Program-made: the position numbers and the translations under genes
Notes under the pieces: generated by a model
The model's database searches: none
The model's input: the letters and a program-made list of their open reading frames with translations, nothing else
Told to the model about the DNA's origin: nothing
Shown here: one piece after another, positions 4,890 to 5,595 of the stretch
Position numbering within the stretch: position 1 is the first letter of the stretch
Layout: the number at the start of each line of letters is the position of its first letter
NCBI GenBank assembly: GCA_005888675.1
Contig: VBBA01000137.1
Location: 1-5,595, forward strand
Direction: 5' to 3'
Origin: Candidatus Bathyarchaeota archaeon
GTDB lineage: Archaea; Thermoproteota; Bathyarchaeia; 40CM-2-53-6
DNA length: 5,595 nt

Positions 4890-5595
4890 ATGAAAAAAAC
4901 TGGGCTTCTCATAGATTCTGTGAAGGGAGAGACCGCACTCTCAATCCTGAACGAGCTAGACCTAGTTGACCGGCGCTTCAAGGTTGGACGGACCAAAAGC
5001 AAGCTGCGGATTCCCTTGGCTCGACTGCCGAACGTGCTTGAACTGGAACTGATCGAGACCCGATTAGGAAAGTTCTCCACGGCAGAGGACGAGTATGAAC
5101 CACACCCTGAAAAACCGGAATCCTTGGATGAAGCTCTCGCGCTTCTGCCGCCCGAAGCACGAGCTTCCTTACCTAGGGCCTTTGACATTATCGGTGACCT
5201 AGCCATAGTAGAGCTTGCCCCAGAAACCATGGCCTACCAGAGCCTGATCGCTCATGCGCTAATGACTGTACACACGAACGTCAAAGGCGTCTTCTCCAAA
5301 GCGGGACCAGTCTCGGGTGAAGAAAGAGTCAGACCACTGAAACATCTGGCTGGCGAGGCAAGGACCAGCACGATACACAAAGAGTTCGGTTGTAGTTTCA
5401 AGGTCGACATTGCAAGAGCCTTCTACAGTCCAAGACTGTCCGGCGAGCACAAACGCGTCGCAGATCTCGTCGAGCCGGGAGAACACGTAATCGACATGTT
5501 CGCAGGAGTCGGTCCTTTTCCAATCCTAATTGCGAAACAACTTAGCAAAGTTACGGTCGACGCGATCGATCTAAACCCCGAAGCAACTATGCTAC
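4890..5595 (+). CDS. trm5: tRNA (guanine37-N1)-methyltransferase, Trm5/TYW2 family (3' truncated by the window)
   Basis: SAM-dependent enzyme that makes m1G at position 37, next to the anticodon, which protects the reading frame; in archaea it is also the first step toward wyosine-type bases. 235 codons are visible. Residues 1 to about 55 look like the small N-terminal D1 domain (K-T-G-L-L-I-D-S… L-D-L-V-D-R-R-F-K-V). After a charged linker, the D2 domain shows T-N-V-K-G-V-F-S-K, H-L-A-G-E, T-I-H-K-E-F-G-C-S-F-K-V-D (about 161-173) and F-Y-S-P-R-L-S-G-E (178-186). The catalytic Rossmann domain begins with SAM motif I, D-M-F-A-G-V-G-P-F (202-210), followed by A-I-D-L-N-P-E-A (225-232). The rest, including the catalytic N-P-P/N-L-P-type motif, is beyond the window. 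The ATG at 4890 is chosen because an in-frame stop lies at 4857; GAAGGA (4871-4876) precedes it at a rather long 13 bases. The D1 domain favours Trm5 over the related wyosine enzyme Taw2, but a bifunctional Trm5a-type enzyme cannot be excluded. Confidence 0.92.
   Translation, partial: MKKTGLLIDSVKGETALSILNELDLVDRRFKVGRTKSKLRIPLARLPNVLELELIETRLGKFSTAEDEYEPHPEKPESLDEALALLPPEARASLPRAFDIIGDLAIVELAPETMAYQSLIAHALMTVHTNVKGVFSKAGPVSGEERVRPLKHLAGEARTSTIHKEFGCSFKVDIARAFYSPRLSGEHKRVADLVEPGEHVIDMFAGVGPFPILIAKQLSKVTVDAIDLNPEATML

Noticed and set aside
4856..5230. Minus-strand open frame of 124 codons opposite Trm5
   Set aside because: It is a Ser/Arg-rich shadow of the clearly conserved Trm5 frame on the + strand.

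Overview
This looks like ordinary archaeal chromosome. All recognisable genes are on the + strand. The glutamyl-tRNA synthetase is of the archaeal type, the first synthetase is an archaeal/eukaryotic-type glycyl-tRNA synthetase, there is a DUF47 PhoU-like protein, a Trm5-type tRNA methyltransferase, and a decarboxylase of the archaeal phosphomevalonate type. The wording of the decarboxylase and the moderate GC content make a TACK-side lineage (Thaumarchaeota or relatives) my best guess, but the sequence alone does not settle the phylum.

Layout from left to right: the C-terminal part of glycyl-tRNA synthetase (cut by the left edge, stop at 1085); a 62-bp gap; a DUF47/PhoU-like protein (1148-1807); a 44-bp gap; phosphomevalonate decarboxylase with a GTG start (1852-2823); a 130-bp gap that is probably partly coding; archaeal glutamyl-tRNA synthetase (stop at 4387); a 502-bp stretch with no convincing gene (4388-4889) that is AT-rich in its middle and holds short repeats and a hairpin; and the first 235 codons of a Trm5-like tRNA (guanine37-N1)-methyltransferase (4890 to the right edge).

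Functionally the window is mostly translation (two aminoacyl-tRNA synthetases and a tRNA modification enzyme). It also carries one step of archaeal isoprenoid lipid synthesis and a possible phosphate-related regulator. The short same-strand gaps allow co-transcription of the first three or four genes, while the 502-bp gap probably separates Trm5 as its own unit.

I did not find a new defence, mobile or multi-gene system. The observations most worth checking are the glutamyl-tRNA synthetase, which lacks room for the usual N-terminal domain, has no ATG/GTG/TTG start in any frame before its apparently internal GTG and carries an altered HIGH region; the non-coding AT-rich gap before Trm5; and a few well-formed hairpins.
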